Below, piece after piece: positions 34,583-46,619 of a DNA stretch of 64,000 nt. The DNA lies in NCBI RefSeq assembly GCF_014805685.1, contig NC_060900.1, positions 8,775,950 through 8,839,949 of the forward strand, read 5' to 3'. This DNA is from Silurus meridionalis (Eukaryota > Chordata > Actinopteri > Siluriformes > Siluridae). The first letter of the stretch is position 1, and each line of letters starts with the position of its first letter. The position numbers were made by a program, and so were the translations under genes. The notes beneath the pieces were generated by a model. The model had not been told where the DNA came from, made no database searches, and saw only the letters and a program-made list of their open reading frames with translations.

Positions 34583-35592
34583 CGACAGGGTGACGAGAGA
34601 GGAGTTGTGGTATTGTATGAGGAAGTCCGGTGTGTCAGAGAAGTATGTGAGGGTGGTGCAGGACATTGTGACAGCAGTGACATGGGCAGTAGGAACGACA
34701 GACTGGTTTAAGGTGGAGGTTGGACTGCATCAAGGATCAGCTCTGAGCCCATTCCTGTTTGCAGTGGTGCTGGACAGGTTGACGGATAAGGTCAGACAGG
34801 AGTCTCCATGGACTATAATGTTTGCAGATAATATTGTGATTTGTGGTATTAGGGAGCAGGTTGAGAAGAGCCTGTAGAGGTGGAGGTACGTGCTGGAGAG
34901 AAGGGGAACGAAAGTCAGTAGGAGTAAGATAGGGTACATGAGTGTAAATGAGAGGGATGGCAGTGGAGGGGTGTGGTTGCAGGAAGAAGAGGTGAAGAAG
35001 GTGTGTAGGAGTTCAGGTACCTGGGGTCAACAGTGTAAAGTAATGGAGAGTGTGTTAGAGAAGTGAAGACAGGGAGTGTAGGAAGAGTGCAGGCAGGATG
35101 GAGTGGGTGAAGAAGAGTGGCAGGAGTGATTTGTGATAGAAGAGTATCTGCAAGAGTAAAAGGGAAAGTTTATAGGACTGTGGTGAGACCTGTGATGTTG
35201 TATGGTTTGGAGACAGTGGCATTGACTAAAAGACACGAGGTGGAGCAAGATGCTGAGATTTTGATTGGGAGAGATGAGGATGGACAAGATTAGCAACGTG
35301 TTTTTAGAGGGACCGTGCATGTAGGATGTTTTGGGGACAAAATGAGAGAAGCACGATTGAGATGGTTTGGACATGTGCAAAGGAGCTACATGGGGTATAT
35401 CAGTAGGAGAATGCTGAGGATAGAGCTACCAGGAAGGAGGAAAAGAGGAAGGCCAAAGAGGAGGTTTATGGATGTGGTGAGGAAGACATACAGGTAGTTG
35501 GTTTGAAAGAGGCAGATGTAGAGGACATAGTAGTATGGATGAGTCGCTGTGGCACCCCCTATTGGGAGCAGCCAAAAGAAGAAGAAGAAGAA
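34583..35592 (+). mobile_element. RTE-like LINE, 3' part
   Basis: Continues the LINE reading after the MITE: REELWYCMRKSGVSEKYVRV, FKVEVGLHQGSALSPFLFAV, then TIMFADNIVICG, where the catalytic FADD box reads FADN. Further on come VMLYGLETV and REARLRWFGHVQRS, GYISRRMLRIELPGRRKRGR, PKRRFMDVVRKTYR, ending in (GAA)n at 35576-35592. Same family as 1780-1990. Confidence 0.8.
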
Positions 35593-35810
35593 GTGTTGAA
35601 GAGATTGTGTCATTGAAGTGTTGTAAAGATTATGTCAAGATAGTGTTATAGAGATTATGGCAGTCATTCCAACCAAATACAATGCAGTCCACTGTGGGAC
35701 AAACTACATTCCCCTAGGACTCAAAACTAACAACTAACAAATACAACATAGGCAGCATAGGGTTATAGATATTTTGGCTTTATAGAGTTATAGAGATTGT
35801 GGCAGGATAA
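35593..35810 (+). repeat. Degenerate minisatellite, right part
   Basis: GTGTTATAGAGATTATGGCAG and related units resume directly after the LINE tail. This shows that the LINE inserted into the array seen at 32645-32755. Confidence 0.65.
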
Positions 35811-36245
35811 TGCTTGGGACTCAGACACAGTCTCAGAATTTATTAATTGGTTAAAAACATATTTATTTATTTTTGTTAATATGTTTTTCTTCGTTAATGA
35901 AGCAGACCTGGATCTCTATTTTTGTTTTATCATGGTGTTTTGGTAAACTGGGATTTTTGGATGCTGTCACCTACTCTCAAGTGTTCATTCAGGTTTGGTG
36001 ATGATGCAGTGACTGGTTGCTTTATATCCCAGAGCTCCTTCATGTCTGTTTTACTTTCTGGCTCCCCCAATTAGTTATGCTGTCATAGCTAGCCTTGCCA
36101 GAGTCTGTGCTTGCACTCTGATCACACTGTTCTTAACCATTAGGTGACAATAAGCATACCTAATAATAGTGTGTATTAATAAACAATAAGCATACCTAAT
36201 AAAATTTGATTAGATTTTAATAATCTATGTTTCTCTCTATCTCTG

Positions 36246-36248
<3 letters not shown>

Positions 36249-36278
<30 letters not shown>
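36249..36278. repeat. (CT)n microsatellite
   Basis: About 30 bp of CT repeat. Confidence 0.93.
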
Positions 36279-36280
<2 letters not shown>

Positions 36281-36544
36281 GTGTGTCTTTGTGAACCTGT
36301 CTAAGTTATCCTGATGCCTTACTTCTATCCGGATGGTGAAAACCATTTAGTGCTGCTGAGGATGATTTCACATGAATGGCCAAAATGAAACACGAGGTTA
36401 CTGTGGCTGGTTTAACTGGTTAAACTGTGTCTGGTTAAACTGGTTACACTCAACAACCATAAAGATGCATTTGGACTGTAAACAATTGCCACAACTAGTT
36501 TTGAACTAAAGTGTCCATCAGTGAAAAATTGATAAACTAAAATT

Positions 36545-36740
36545 TGGGCTCCCTCTCAGGGATTCTGTCTTATATCATCACAGGGAGTTTCCATTGTTAC
36601 TCTTGTCACTGGTTTGCTCATTAGGGATAAACTTACAGGGATAAACGCACTTTATGAATTTATATTATTAATTTATTTATTTCTTTTATGCTTTTTTGGG
36701 ACAATGACACTGTTGAAATCTGTTAAAAACTGATTTGAAT
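36545..36740 (+). mobile_element. Diverged L2-type LINE 3' tail
   Basis: CACAGGGAGTTTCCATTGTT, TTTGCTCATTAGGGATAAAC and a final TTGAATTGGAGG correspond in order to the copy at 6945-7111. Confidence 0.5.
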
Positions 36741-36744
36741 TGGA

Positions 36745-37900
36745 GGAATAAACACTTACAACATGCTTTTGTAGAAAAACAGTCAGGATTGTGTTGGGCT
36801 ACATTATACAGTCCCATTGTTGAATCTGCTGTTTGAAAGAAAAACAGCAAAATTGGGAGAATGTGCTGATGGAGGTGATCTGTAAAGTCTCAGGTTTTGA
36901 GTCTGCTGCAAATGTTTGAAATTGAAATATGTATTTGTTATGAAGAGAAGCTGAAGTAAAGTCCATAGCATGTGCTCCAGAGGAAATATAAGTAAATTCG
37001 TTAGGGTTGAGGACACTTCTGTAACAGACAGAGGTGGGCAAAATAGCCAAAGACCTTATTCAGGTTAAATGAAAGAAATGTCTTTAATAAAAAATATATA
37101 TATAGTGTAAATAACCACTGAAGTAAGTATGATTTGGGACAGATTAGCAGTAACAGTGAGATGATGATTATCATGATATGATCAAAACTATATAAAAAAC
37201 ATGATACAATCAAAACCATAATATATAAATAAAGACACAAACTATTTCAAATTGTGTATTACAAGCATATTATATAATACAGAGTATAAGTTATAATACT
37301 GTAAAATTATGTAAACAATATTCATAAGTTCTCTGCTTGGTAACTAGGTAACATGGTTGTAGTAAAAATCAGGGTTAAGAACCTGTTTTCAACCACTGGA
37401 GTATAAAAATTGTAGGTAATAATCGGTTAAATAAAATAGACACTATTATTCTGACAAATGCTAAATTGAGATCATATTCATATTGGTACCATGCAGAAGT
37501 ATTCGCTCCTCATAAACCTTTTAGTTTTTTCTTTCGTGTTCTAGCCTGAAAATTTATTTCAAATTCATTAACATAATATGCCTAATTTCTTTGCAAAAAT
37601 GATCTTGATCTTGACAGTAACGGTCAGTTAAAACAGAGAGCATTGGTTGCATTAATATTCACATATTTTTCACTATGCTTGTTTGAAGGATCATGAACTG
37701 TTAAAAAATGTGAAAAAAATAATTAAGATAGAAACCTACAGAATATGAGTTGTGTCTGTTTTTTTGGTATTTTATTAGGGATAAGGTGATGGTTGACTTT
37801 TGAGTTTCCTTATAGCACATAAGTGTATTATAAGTCAAACACTTCTGGACATCAAACTTAGTCTCTTCTCAAACAGTTGGAATTTCACAACTGTGTAGGA
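36745..37900. other. No gene recognised
   Basis: AT-rich. CATGCAGAAGTATTCGCTCC near 37492 may be a lone Tc1 terminus. No coding frame supported. Confidence 0.3.
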
Positions 37901-38170
37901 TGCCTTTGTATGCTAAAATTTGGAACTAAAAGTTCAAATCTTTTCCAGCATGAAAATGCCTCACGCACAAATCAAGCTTTATAAAGACATGCGAAGGTTG
38001 GAGTAGAGAACCAAGTCCTGCATCACTGAAAACATTGGGGATGTATACTGACTGCACCCCAGACCTTCTGGTCCAACATCAGCAATTACCTTGTGGCCGA
38101 ATGAGCAGAAAATCCTCACAGCTACACTACAAAATCAAATGGAAAAAAGATTAGTATAACAGCAAAGAAT
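37900..38170 (+). mobile_element. Degraded Tc1-type transposase fragment
   Basis: TTCCAGCATGAAAATGCCTC, TATACTGACTGCACCCCAGA, CCTTCTGGTCCAACATCAGC and ACTACAAAATCAAATGG match the same blocks in 8045-8415. Non-functional. Confidence 0.6.
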
Positions 38171-38269
38171 GATGTTCAAAAATAATATATGGGTTTAGGA
38201 GTCCACAAACCGTTCACCATATAGTGTATTCATTAATTAATACATTTATAAATAATTAATTAAAAAATT

Positions 38270-38354
38270 AGGATAAGATAAGATAAGATAAAATAAGATA
38301 AGATAAGATAAGATAAGATAAGATAAGATAAGATAAGATAAGATAAGATAAGAT
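38270..38354. repeat. (AGATA)n pentanucleotide repeat
   Basis: About 17 units of AGATA/GATAA with one AAATA variant. Confidence 0.96.
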
Positions 38355-38887
38355 ATACCTTTATTCGTCCCACAGTGGGGAAATTTCTTTGGTTCAGCAG
38401 CAAAGGAAACAAATAAAAATAAATGCAAATATATAAAAAGAAAATACACATACTATAATAAAATATATATTTATTAATAAAATTAATAAATTGTATTAAT
38501 TTTCCATGCTATAATCAGACCCATTCAACTCAGTAGAGTACCATAGATATATCAGATCTTGTCTCTCATCTCAGCGATTTCAATTAGGTTTTTTAAACAT
38601 AACCTAAGTTAGCTTTTATTTTTTTCATTTACTTATAAAAAAAGATGCTTGTGAAATTAACAAACTAGAAAGCGCAAAGCTTTGTGTCCTGTGGCGAAGA
38701 AATGTAAAAACCTTTATGCTTAACACACAAAGCACTGACACTCCTTCAATAACCATTACGTAAACATTTGTGTATCATTGATTTCAATACTTATAGCAAA
38801 TTTGGCCACACTTTAAGGTTCAAGAAGTTGAGAGCAGTGTGGGAAAATCAAAATAAAACTTTTTTTAACTCTCGTTATACTATTCAT

Positions 38888-38909
38888 TCTCATTCTCTCT
38901 CATTCTCTG

Positions 38910-38970
<61 letters not shown>
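38888..38970. repeat. (CT)n microsatellite with CTGTCT lead
   Basis: CATTCTCT and CTGTCT variants grade into pure CT. Confidence 0.95.
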
Positions 38971-38974
<4 letters not shown>

Positions 38975-38996
38975 AGTAGTCAACAAAGAGACAGAA

Positions 38997-39200
38997 TTGG
39001 AAGTGGCATTGCCAGAACCCATTCGTCAAGCTTTCTTAGGGCCAGTGAACCTCCCGATGCCAGGAGCTCATGTTCTAGGCTGTGTGCCAGGTACTCATGG
39101 TGCTTGGCATAATGCCAGACCTTCAACCTTCCATCAGCCAGATGCCATTGCAGGGCACCCTATCAGCATGGGCATAGTGCAACAACATTCTATTGGCTAG
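38997..39200 (+). other. 67-residue open frame after an acceptor-like tract, unrecognised
   Basis: The CT array ends CTCATTTTAG, which mimics a polypyrimidine tract plus acceptor. The following 200 bp are unusually GC-balanced and open (VALPEPIRQAFLGPVNLPMP, GAHVLGCVPGTHGAW). No domain is recognised and no donor is evident. Probably not a gene. Confidence 0.12.
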
Positions 39201-39207
39201 TAGACCT

Positions 39208-39208
39208 G

Positions 39209-39234
<26 letters not shown>
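39208..39234. repeat. (AC)n microsatellite
   Basis: Short AC array. Confidence 0.93.
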
Positions 39235-39239
<5 letters not shown>

Positions 39240-39537
39240 TCTCATTTTGCCTTACTTGTATACCTGTACGTTTATATCCAGATCGACATCCAGAAGTGCT
39301 TTGTGGTCTTCATCAAAATCATTTCCTCGTGTTAGTTCACTAGGTCAGAGTCTAACAATACTATTGAGTTTAAATCCTGTCACAGGGAGGATATTACCCA
39401 ATGAAAAAGAAAACACAAGTCAAGGCACATAAAAAAAAAAAGAAATTGTGTTCGTACTTGAGTTTTTTATTAGTGCTCATATTACTTCTAATTATATACG
39501 TAATATACGTATATATTATATACATCTATTATATACG

Positions 39538-39541
<4 letters not shown>

Positions 39542-39589
<48 letters not shown>
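39542..39589. repeat. (TA)n microsatellite with ACGTAT flanks
   Basis: TA array bordered on both sides by TACGTATGT-type sequence. A (GT)n(TA)n run follows at 39657-39693. Confidence 0.95.
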
Positions 39590-39590
<1 letters not shown>

Positions 39591-39813
39591 GTATGTTTTA
39601 TAATATATTCAATTCTCTTTCAACATTCTCAAAGCAGCTTTACACAGATAATGTGTATATGTGCATGTGTGTGTGTGTGTATATATATATATACATTTGC
39701 TAACTCCAAGTGGAGTAGAAAAAACTTATTATTTTGGTGCTCTTACTTTATAGGGCTTGGTAGTCTGTTTGCAATCACAGAACTAATTTACGGAATGAAT
39801 GCACAAGCATGTA

Positions 39814-39814
<1 letters not shown>

Positions 39815-39881
<67 letters not shown>
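39815..39881. repeat. (AC)n microsatellite
   Basis: About 66 bp of pure AC. Confidence 0.97.
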
Positions 39882-39882
<1 letters not shown>

Positions 39883-40125
39883 GTCATTTTAAATGTGTTA
39901 GGCACCTTTTCCTTTTGTGAGGACTTTCACAAAGTAAGAAACCGACTAAAACACAATGCCTACTTTCACATTCTCTGTTTTCTCTTCTAACAACTTTATA
40001 TAGAGAACAAACATAAACAGTACACACAAGACACGTTGCAATTTGAAATGAACGTATGTATTTACTAAGTTACTAAAGATAGATAGGAAAAGTGCACACA
40101 AGCTCACACACACAAAACACAAAAA

Positions 40126-40139
40126 AGGGGGGGGGGGGG
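40126..40139. repeat. Poly-G tract
   Basis: A run of about 14 G after an A-rich stretch; prone to sequencing or assembly error. Confidence 0.9.
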
Positions 40140-40159
40140 TTCGAGAGAGAGAAAGAAAT

Positions 40160-40620
40160 TAAACGTTCATTTACGAACATCTGCAAAAGCAACATCTGGT
40201 AGGTTACACTTCCCATTTTTTTCCATTTGCACATGATTCATATTAAGAGACTGAATTAGGGCTTGAACTATTTTGAATTGTAATATGATTAAATGGGTGT
40301 AAGTGTTTAATTTGGAGGCATTATGAGATTCAAATTAATTCTGGTAATTAAGTGTGCAATAAATACTGCCCATTTTTGGTTTTTTATGCGTGCGGTAAGT
40401 TTCCAAAATTCTTTGCTGTTTGGATTGAAGCATGTTTGATTTTACAGCGAGCCGCACACACAACATGATTTATGATTGGGCCGGAACAGGAATCATAGAC
40501 ACAAAGAAATCACAGAATCGTGAAATTAAATGAGGGTGAAGAATTTCCGTCCGAAAAAGCACTGTTGACTTTAATCAGCTCTCTGTGAAGGCCAAACCAC
40601 TTAGGATTTTGTGAATTTCT
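40160..40620. other. Unique high-complexity block, candidate noncoding element
   Basis: Non-repetitive, with many homeodomain-type TAAT cores and ATGATTTATGATTGG at 40465-40479, a Hox/Pbx composite site joined to an inverted CCAAT box. No coding frame. Candidate long-range element 3' of wnt5a. Confidence 0.3.
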
Positions 40621-41389
40621 CAGTGTGGAAGCTCAGTGCATGGCCAAAAAAAGTACAAAATGTATTATTTCAACTGATATATTTTTTTACTGACCTTTCA
40701 TTTCACTGATCTTGCATTTATTTATTTTTTTTACATATTCACACTCACATATTCATATTCAACGTAAAAAAAAATAATAATAATAGAGATTTTGTTTCTA
40801 ATCAATATTTAGGTGCCCCTGATAATAAGGTGAAATAAAAGTATGTTAAACAGAATATTCATATTGCAGCCTTCAAAAAGTGTGAAACAATAAAGAATTT
40901 TATCCATGTATAAGTCCCATATTATCACATCACCTTTGATGTCACTGCTTGTCTTAACAGTGAAATAAAATACCACCTAGTATATATTTTTTTAAACTTT
41001 ATGTATTGAAAAATATATTAAATATTAAATAATAATAAAAAAACATCCATCAGTTATAAGAAAAAAATATTAAACTTAATATATACATATAAAACACTAA
41101 AAAATACTATATTCTTTGCACCATATTTTTACAATAACTTATTTATACGTCATAATTTATCATTTGCAATGATGATGATGTTTATTTAGCAGGTGTACCA
41201 TTCATATCTTGAGATCGCAACAAATATTTTAAACTAATAATCTCTCAAGCTATAATATAGAATATATTCCATTTACAAATCTAGCTTATTAATATTTGAT
41301 ATAATTTCTATAAAACATTGATAGGAGATAGTGTATAATAAATAAAATAATATTAATTATGATTGTTTTTTAAATATGTGCCATCATTT

Positions 41390-41860
41390 CTCAAAGTTCC
41401 TGCTTCACTTTCCTCTTGCAACATGTCTCAGTAAATTATGTAGGATAATGTCAGTAGTCTGGAAAGTGGCTCAGGGTTAAATTCTTTTTTTCATTTTTTT
41501 TTCAGAGGGAAAATCAATTAGTCATGAGCTCAAAAAAGTTACTTGGAATCTAGTGAAACATGACAGGAGAGAAACTCAGCACCTGCGACTCATAATTCAT
41601 ATTTCATAAATGCTACTAAGTCAGTAAATGATCAAGGAACCTTATTTTAACACACTGTGCTAATACTCAAGTGACTACTGGTGAGTATGAATCCATGCCA
41701 CGTTTAGCCCTAATTCAATTAGAAAACGAGAAGAGAAATGTTAAACATACATGTTCATGTGATCCATTGCTGTTTATGTATTTTCAATCATTTAGTAAAG
41801 AACTATGGCACTGATTTAGTACTCTTGAGCCCCTTTTTATGGTTTTTCATTTGTGCGGCC
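41390..41860. other. Unique high-complexity block, candidate noncoding element
   Basis: Non-repetitive, with CAGCACCTGCGACTCATAAT (E-box), TTCATATTTCATAAATGCTA and TAGCCCTAATTCAATTAG. No coding frame. Confidence 0.2.
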
Positions 41861-42410
41861 CATATTTTATACAGGGGTCATGTAATGTGAATCAGGTTCA
41901 GGTTATGTTCACTTACACAGACAAGGTCAACACACTCCTGACAGTAGTGATAAATACTGAGCATGTTTGAAATATGAACAGTAGAGCATAAATATAAACG
42001 CTCCAACATTACAAAAAATAAAATAAAATAAACCATGCAGCAGAATAAAATATTGCAGTATTGCATTACATAACTGGGTTGGCACTTTCCCTGATTTTAT
42101 ATTTGTTACTTTAAACAAATTACTTAATATTTTTAGACCCTCTACTATTAAAAGGGTTTTTTGCAAGTTAGAAACTGGGCTCTAAAATATTTGCATTAAA
42201 ATTATTACCCAATAAATAAATCAGTTTAAGTTCACTACAACATGCACAAAACCTCGATATATTAATACATCGTCCTCTAGGAAATGTTTGGTATAATTAT
42301 CAAGAACTTGCATCATCCAAATTCCCTGCTGATCATGGATCAAAGAACATTGATTTCTTTTTTCATTTATTTTAATAAAAAGCTCACAACCTTTATAGAC
42401 TGAATTAATT

Positions 42411-42416
<6 letters not shown>

Positions 42417-42491
<75 letters not shown>
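42417..42491. repeat. (TA)n microsatellite
   Basis: About 75 bp of TA in a broader AT-rich tract that continues to about 42610. Confidence 0.96.
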
Positions 42492-42496
<5 letters not shown>

Positions 42497-42619
42497 ACTA
42501 ATTAAAATATTATTTTATTATATTATATATAGTTTATATTTATTAACTACTTGTTTAAAAATATATGTAGATAAATATATGTACAGTATATATATATATA
42601 TATGGCACTGATCATGCAG

Positions 42620-43880
42620 TCACACAAGCAATTTTACTTCAACACTAGAAACAAATGACAGTACAAAGTAAAGTCATATTCAATATTATAACATTATATT
42701 AACTAAAACTGCTTTTCTATAATTTTTTATCTGTTTTTGGAGAAGAACATATTCTGTCAATCAGGCAGAAAAAAGAGTGTAAATGCGTTTTGGTAAAAGA
42801 GTTAGCTTGTAGAGTAAAAAACACTGGATAGCTTTTACAGGCTCTATTACTTTACATAAAAGGCAGAGAGTGTATTCGAAATTCCTCACAGAGAGACGTG
42901 TACTGTAAGCCCCAATACCTGTTTTTCTTCAGTGCGTTATGTACAGAAATGATGAGAAACGCATAGAGAAGTTCTTTCTTTGAGTACTCGTTTGTTCTGG
43001 AACCATTTTATCTTACTACATGTATTACAAAGACATTAAAAAAAACCTCAGTGTTTCACTACAGTTCAACAAATCTGTCAATTAAGCATACAGCTCATAC
43101 GGCTTTAATCACTCGGACAGACACAGACTGTGTGAACAAGACAGAGCCCTAGGAATCTGTTGGTATTCAAATTAGTGACAATTTTATCATTGTTTAAGAT
43201 TGTGCAGAAGGATTCAGAAGCAGCAACAAAAAGATAATCTACGTTATAATAATACTGTTACTGTATACAAGAATGAAAAAAAAGGACAACACACTTCCAT
43301 GTTTAGTAGCAAAATGTTACAATTCATAGAAGAATGTTGTGAGGTGTAGAAATTAAATTGTATAACAACGGTGAATGAAAGACCATAAAACTGCTACTGA
43401 AGTTAAATGAATGAATGAATAACCTATTCTTAGACACCATAGAAGTCCTGTGTGTTTATTATAAAACAGTTACTGTAAAATGATGTAATAGTACAAGTTA
43501 TGATCCTAAGTTCTATTATTTTTTTGAATCACACACACACAGACAAAGAAAAAAAAATAGTAGACATTTTCATAGCTATCCAAATGAGATCATTTGATTT
43601 CACACCACTTTAAATGAAGCGTATTAGCAGCAGCGTGTATTCACACTACGACATTAGACAAGTCATAATTCATGTTTGGCTGTAAGGCACAACTCTGCTG
43701 TAAATTTCAAAATCAAGAAAAAACTTTTCATTTGGAAATGTGAATCTTTAAAACACAAAATATGGAGTAATAATTTATAGACATAAACATTGTTTTCAGC
43801 CTGGTTAAAGTTCCTGTTCTGCATTACAAAAAAGTACAATCTTTTCCCTGGATCACCTGCACTCACTTTTATTTATTTTC
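42620..43880. other. No gene recognised
   Basis: AT-rich unique sequence. A minus-strand frame at 43866-43663 has no recognisable product. Confidence 0.3.
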
Positions 43881-43889
43881 CTTGAGTGG

Positions 43890-44220
43890 AAAACTGGAAT
43901 AGTCAGAACATGTGGGTAAAGTCCCCCTTGGACCCTGTAAAACTAATACGCATTCAAAGGTGTATATTCTTGTTCGTTTCCGTTCCAGCTCTGGAATGGC
44001 TGTTTTCTTTGTGAGGGGGGAATGTAAGGGTTTCTCAGCTCCAGGCCTCACTGATTTGCTGATTGTTTTCCTCTTTGCCGTGACTCCTGTTTCCTCATGT
44101 AAGCCTTTACTACGATGCAGGCTAAACAATGTAAAAGGATTCGAGCAGCAAGTGCGACTTCCTAATACTGGAAAATTGTTGGTATTTTTATTGTGAGAAA
44201 CAAGCCTGTGTGATCGCATT
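43890..44220. other. Unique GC-balanced block, candidate noncoding element
   Basis: Stands out from AT-rich surroundings and is open for 94 and 116 residues on opposite strands, without a recognised domain. Contains CTAAACAATG and GATTGTTTTCC Sox-type sites. More likely conserved noncoding DNA than a gene. Confidence 0.25.
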
Positions 44221-44578
44221 CAAATCTGAGTCAGCAGATTGTACTGTGTATTTAAATACATAATCACACATGATGACTGGTTTGGGCAGGAATTATAAAG
44301 TAAGGGAAATGCTGTTCAAAAATTTAATTTAATTAACAAAAACAGTTACTTTTACCACCTTGAAATTGTTGATTTTCCTACACTAGCACATGCTGAACTG
44401 TTTTTTTTTTTTTCATATTACATTTATAATACAGCAATTTACATTTTGCCATAACCAGAGCGACTTACAGTAATTTCATTTATACAGCTGAGTTAACCTC
44501 AAACTTAATTATTAATATATTAAAAATGTTAATCTTCTTATATTAAAGCACATTGCAAAATAAAAAAAATCAAATCAA

Positions 44579-44660
44579 ATAATAATAATAATAATTATTA
44601 TTATTATTATTTTTATTATTATTATATATAATAATACAATTATATATAATATAATTATAT
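44579..44660. repeat. (AAT)n/(ATT)n inverted microsatellite
   Basis: AAT units followed by ATT units, self-complementary, grading into TATAAT-rich sequence. Confidence 0.85.
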
Positions 44661-44784
44661 AATAATAAAAAATATATGAAGCTTTAATATATGAAAATTT
44701 AAACAATTTGTTATTTATACATTATATTTTATATTACAATAAAACAAATAAGGATATAAATTAAAAGGATTAAAAACAAATATT

Positions 44785-44945
44785 TTAATTACTGCCAAAG
44801 TAAGAGTGGAACTGCTGCCACTATAATAGCTGCCACTATTGGGCCCTTGAGCAAGGCCTTCTGTGCTCCAGGGGTGTTGTATCATAGCTGACCCTGTGCT
44901 CTGACCACAGCTTCCTAACATTGCTAGGATATGCAAAAAAGTTAC
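44785..44945 (-). repeat. SINE-like interspersed repeat, inverted copy
   Basis: The minus strand reads GCATATCCTAGCAATGTTAG, GCACAGGGTCAGCTATGATA, CACCCCTGGAGCACAGAAGG and GCTCAAGGGCCCAATAGTGG. It matches 30092-30205 in order. Confidence 0.65.
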
Positions 44946-45299
44946 CAAACACTGACACTGGAGACTCCTTCCAAAAAATGTTTAATTAAACACTGCTATA
45001 TCATATTACTTCTTTTGCAAGACAACAAACCTTGTATTATTAGCCTTTGATTACGTCTATTAACTTTTACCATAGAAATGATTACATACTAAACCCTGCA
45101 GCTGGAAGAACCATTGACACTGTGTTGTTATAGACAGTTGATCAACACCCTTTGACCAATCACAATCGAGAATTTGATAAAGATATATCATGAAGTTCTT
45201 TTATTCGATTTATTCTGGAACCACTGTGGATTCTAGTTCATACAGAACCAGTGAATCTTGAAAACCCTGGCCATCAAACTGTGCAGTAATGCAATGTCT

Positions 45300-45570
45300 C
45301 AGTGAAGTTAAAAAGCTTAAACTTTTAGCTCTTTTAAAGTAAAAGATTTTGCGAGGCTTCATGAATTATTGGATGACTGCAGCTACCTTTTTGAATCAGA
45401 CTGAAGGGCCTTAAATTTGGAACATGTTACTCTAAGCGGAGAGCAATAAAATGCTTTAATTCGAATCCATAAAAACAATCTCTTTTTACAAGGCTAGATT
45501 GCTGTTTATGGACGTATACTGCATGTCATATTTCTATGCTTTGCACTGTTTTTTTTATTGCTATTTAAAC
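45300..45570. other. Unique block, candidate noncoding element
   Basis: Non-repetitive, with TTCATGAATTATTGGATGAC, CAATAAAATGCTTTAATTCG and AAAACAATCTC (Sox-type) sites. No coding frame. Confidence 0.2.
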
Positions 45571-46615
45571 ATGTAACTTGTTTTAGATGTGTTAATGATA
45601 ATGGCTTGTGTAAGCATCTTAAGACAGTTAAAAGGGTTCTTTTTCCATCATTAGTGGAAATGCTTTATATAAGGTTAACTAACGAAAAATAAAATACAAC
45701 AAAGAGCGGCAATGTATTTATGACTGCTGAGTGGTTTTTACATGGAAGGTTTTGCGGTATAGCACTGTCACTTTGATTCAGACCAGACTAAGGTTGTGGG
45801 AATAATGTTCATTCAGTCACAGCTATAAGTTACATTGTTGCAAAAATTTCATTCTCCAGCCCGCCCCTTTTTCTTTTGCTGCGTAGTGTTTTGTTTGACG
45901 CTATGGGGTTTAAAAGACATGAACAATAGCAACCTTCACTAAAATATTTAATACAATTTAAGTTGCCCAAATGGGGCCATAATTTCTGCTAATGCAAAAC
46001 AGAAAGAGAGAGATTAATTGATTAAGAAAATTTTTTATAAAATATTTCTGGAAAAATTTCTTGTATTGATCTGTATTGTTATGAGACACACTTCATAAAG
46101 TAACACTCTTTCTCTCTCTTTTTCTATTTGTCTCATGCAACTTTAGTCAACACTAATTAGGTCCTGCAACCTCTGTAGCCTTTACAAAAGCAGTTTATAA
46201 ATTTCCTTATGGTTTCTCAGTTTATGTGACTGAAAAGCAGGGTAAACATTGCCATGAATCCTGTGCAGGAAATTCACATGTTAAATATCATAATAAATGA
46301 CCATAATTAATACATTTCTTTGTTTATCATTAACATAAACTTTTTAATTGTACACCAATTAATTTAACATGTGTAGATGTTTTACTGCTTTATATATAGA
46401 TCATATGATTTTAATGTTTATTTGTGCTTTTCATTCATAATCTTTTTTTTTATAGGACTTATATACATATATGAATAGATATGTTGCGTAAGCGTTTTTT
46501 TTTTCCACAATTATTTTCATAGAAAGAAATTATATCAGAATTTAGTTCCACTAAATTAAATGAAAAACATACAGAAATATTTTAATAAAAATAGAAATGC
46601 ATCAATATAAATAAT
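45571..46615. other. No gene recognised
   Basis: AT-rich sequence without supported features. Confidence 0.35.
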
Positions 46616-46619
46616 AAAA

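Noticed and set aside
38270..38354. Regular short-unit array considered as a CRISPR-like repeat
   Set aside because: Pure pentanucleotide microsatellite without spacers in a vertebrate genome.
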